The position numbers were made by a program, and so were the translations under genes. Below are positions 6,248 through 6,710 of a stretch of DNA of 6,710 bases, piece by piece (position 1 is the first letter of the stretch; each line of letters starts with the position of its first letter). The notes beneath the pieces were generated by a model. It had not been told where the DNA came from and ran no database searches. It was given only the letters and a program-made list of their open reading frames with translations. The stretch comes from Nocardioidaceae bacterium (GTDB taxonomy: Bacteria > Actinomycetota > Actinomycetes > Propionibacteriales > Nocardioidaceae): the NCBI GenBank assembly GCA_013813125.1, contig JACCSH010000015.1:1-6710 (forward strand). Direction: 5' to 3'.

Positions 6248-6338
6248 AGCGACAACCGATGCGTTCCTTCCGGCTCGTGGCTGCCTGGCTCCCTATGCTG
6301 TCTCGCCAACGTAGCCCGCTGCTGTCACCCTTAAGGAC

Positions 6339-6641
6339 ATGCAGACTGTGTACGAGGCTGCCGGTGGCGACGAGGGTCTTCTCCGCCTGGCCAGTGCGTG
6401 GCACGCCCGAGTGCTGGAAGACGAGGTGGTCAGCCACGCGTTCAGCCACGGCTTCCACCCCGAGCACACCGCGCGGCTCGCCGCCTACTGGGCCGAGGCA
6501 CTCGGTGGTCCGACGAGCTACTCCGAGACCTATGGCGACGAGACCTCGGTGGTGCGGATCCACAGCGGCAACGGACCACACGAGGATGTGAACCGGGCGG
6601 GGTGCGGCCGTTGTTGCTCTGACGCGGCGCTGGCCGATTGA
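6339..6641 (+). CDS. Group II truncated haemoglobin-like protein, C-terminally cut short
   Basis: The first 86 residues fit the group II truncated haemoglobin family (small haem proteins for O2/NO chemistry): VYEAAGGDEGLLRLA at the start, DEVVSHAFSHGFHPEHT in the B-E region, YWAEALGGPTSYSE, and His75 in VRIHSGNGPHED as the likely proximal haem ligand, at the position found in M. tuberculosis GlbO. After NRAG the family sequence breaks off. A Cys-rich stretch (CGRCC) and DAALAD follow, then a TGA at 6639-6641, giving 100 residues where relatives have about 120-135. Most of helices G and H are thus missing, and neither other frame after 6600 resumes an obvious match. AAGGA at 6333-6337 is only one base from ATG 6339 but ten from GTG 6348, so the GTG may be the real start. 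It is probably a decayed gene, or one altered by an indel or sequencing error near 6598-6620. Confidence 0.72.
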   Translation: MQTVYEAAGGDEGLLRLASAWHARVLEDEVVSHAFSHGFHPEHTARLAAYWAEALGGPTSYSETYGDETSVVRIHSGNGPHEDVNRAGCGRCCSDAALAD

Positions 6642-6710
6642 CACCTGTAGCGCCGGCGGAGTGGGATGGACGACCTCAGGTGCGGTCTCGGTGGCCACGC
6701 CGTCGAAGGC
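6642..6710. other. Window end after the globin-like gene, no gene supported
   Basis: The last 69 bases continue as GC-rich DNA. All three forward frames were read for the missing globin C-terminus, and none shows the expected final helices. Nothing else is supported here. Confidence 0.3.

Noticed and set aside
6294..6299. TATGCT as a -10 box for the globin-like gene
   Set aside because: No -35 element at a proper distance; a chance match is likely.

Overview
The window reads as high-GC actinobacterial chromosome. GTG starts are used next to ATG, codon third positions are strongly G/C, and the gene families (DUF664-type DinB protein, MOSC protein, group II truncated haemoglobin) are common in actinomycetes. 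The sequence alone does not fix the genus. All supported genes lie on the + strand. No tRNA, rRNA, CRISPR array, insertion sequence or transposase was seen.

Left part (1-1193): worn or broken material. A hypothetical gene of secreted-protein type is readable only by changing frame twice (about position 98 and at a run of six C at 440-445). A C-terminal scrap of a phage terminase large subunit follows (651-986), and directly behind it in the same frame is a small Cys-rich open frame. This looks like a prophage remnant or rearrangement scar.

Middle left (1211-2742): an intact MOSC-domain protein, a gene-free gap of about 200 bases, and a DinB/DUF664 protein that seems to have lost an internal block normally carrying one of the metal-binding histidines.

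Core (2919-6247): a compact four-gene operon. A class II ketose-bisphosphate-type aldolase overlaps a HAD phosphatase by 4 nt, which overlaps dhaL by 8 nt, which overlaps dhaK by 4 nt. Such packing implies translational coupling and one shared job. DhaK and DhaL together phosphorylate dihydroxyacetone or a similar short ketose. The aldolase makes or uses the resulting dihydroxyacetone phosphate, and the HAD enzyme probably removes phosphate from a sugar phosphate. The subunit order (dhaL before dhaK), the lack of dhaM in the window, and a Phe where E. coli DhaL has a nucleotide-site His set it apart from the classical PTS-driven dhaKLM system. The true substrate is open, and no transporter, dehydrogenase or regulator lies in the window.

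Right edge (6339-6641): a group II truncated-haemoglobin-like gene that loses family similarity after about residue 86 and stops early. Damaged genes on both sides of an intact operon are the main structural theme of the window.
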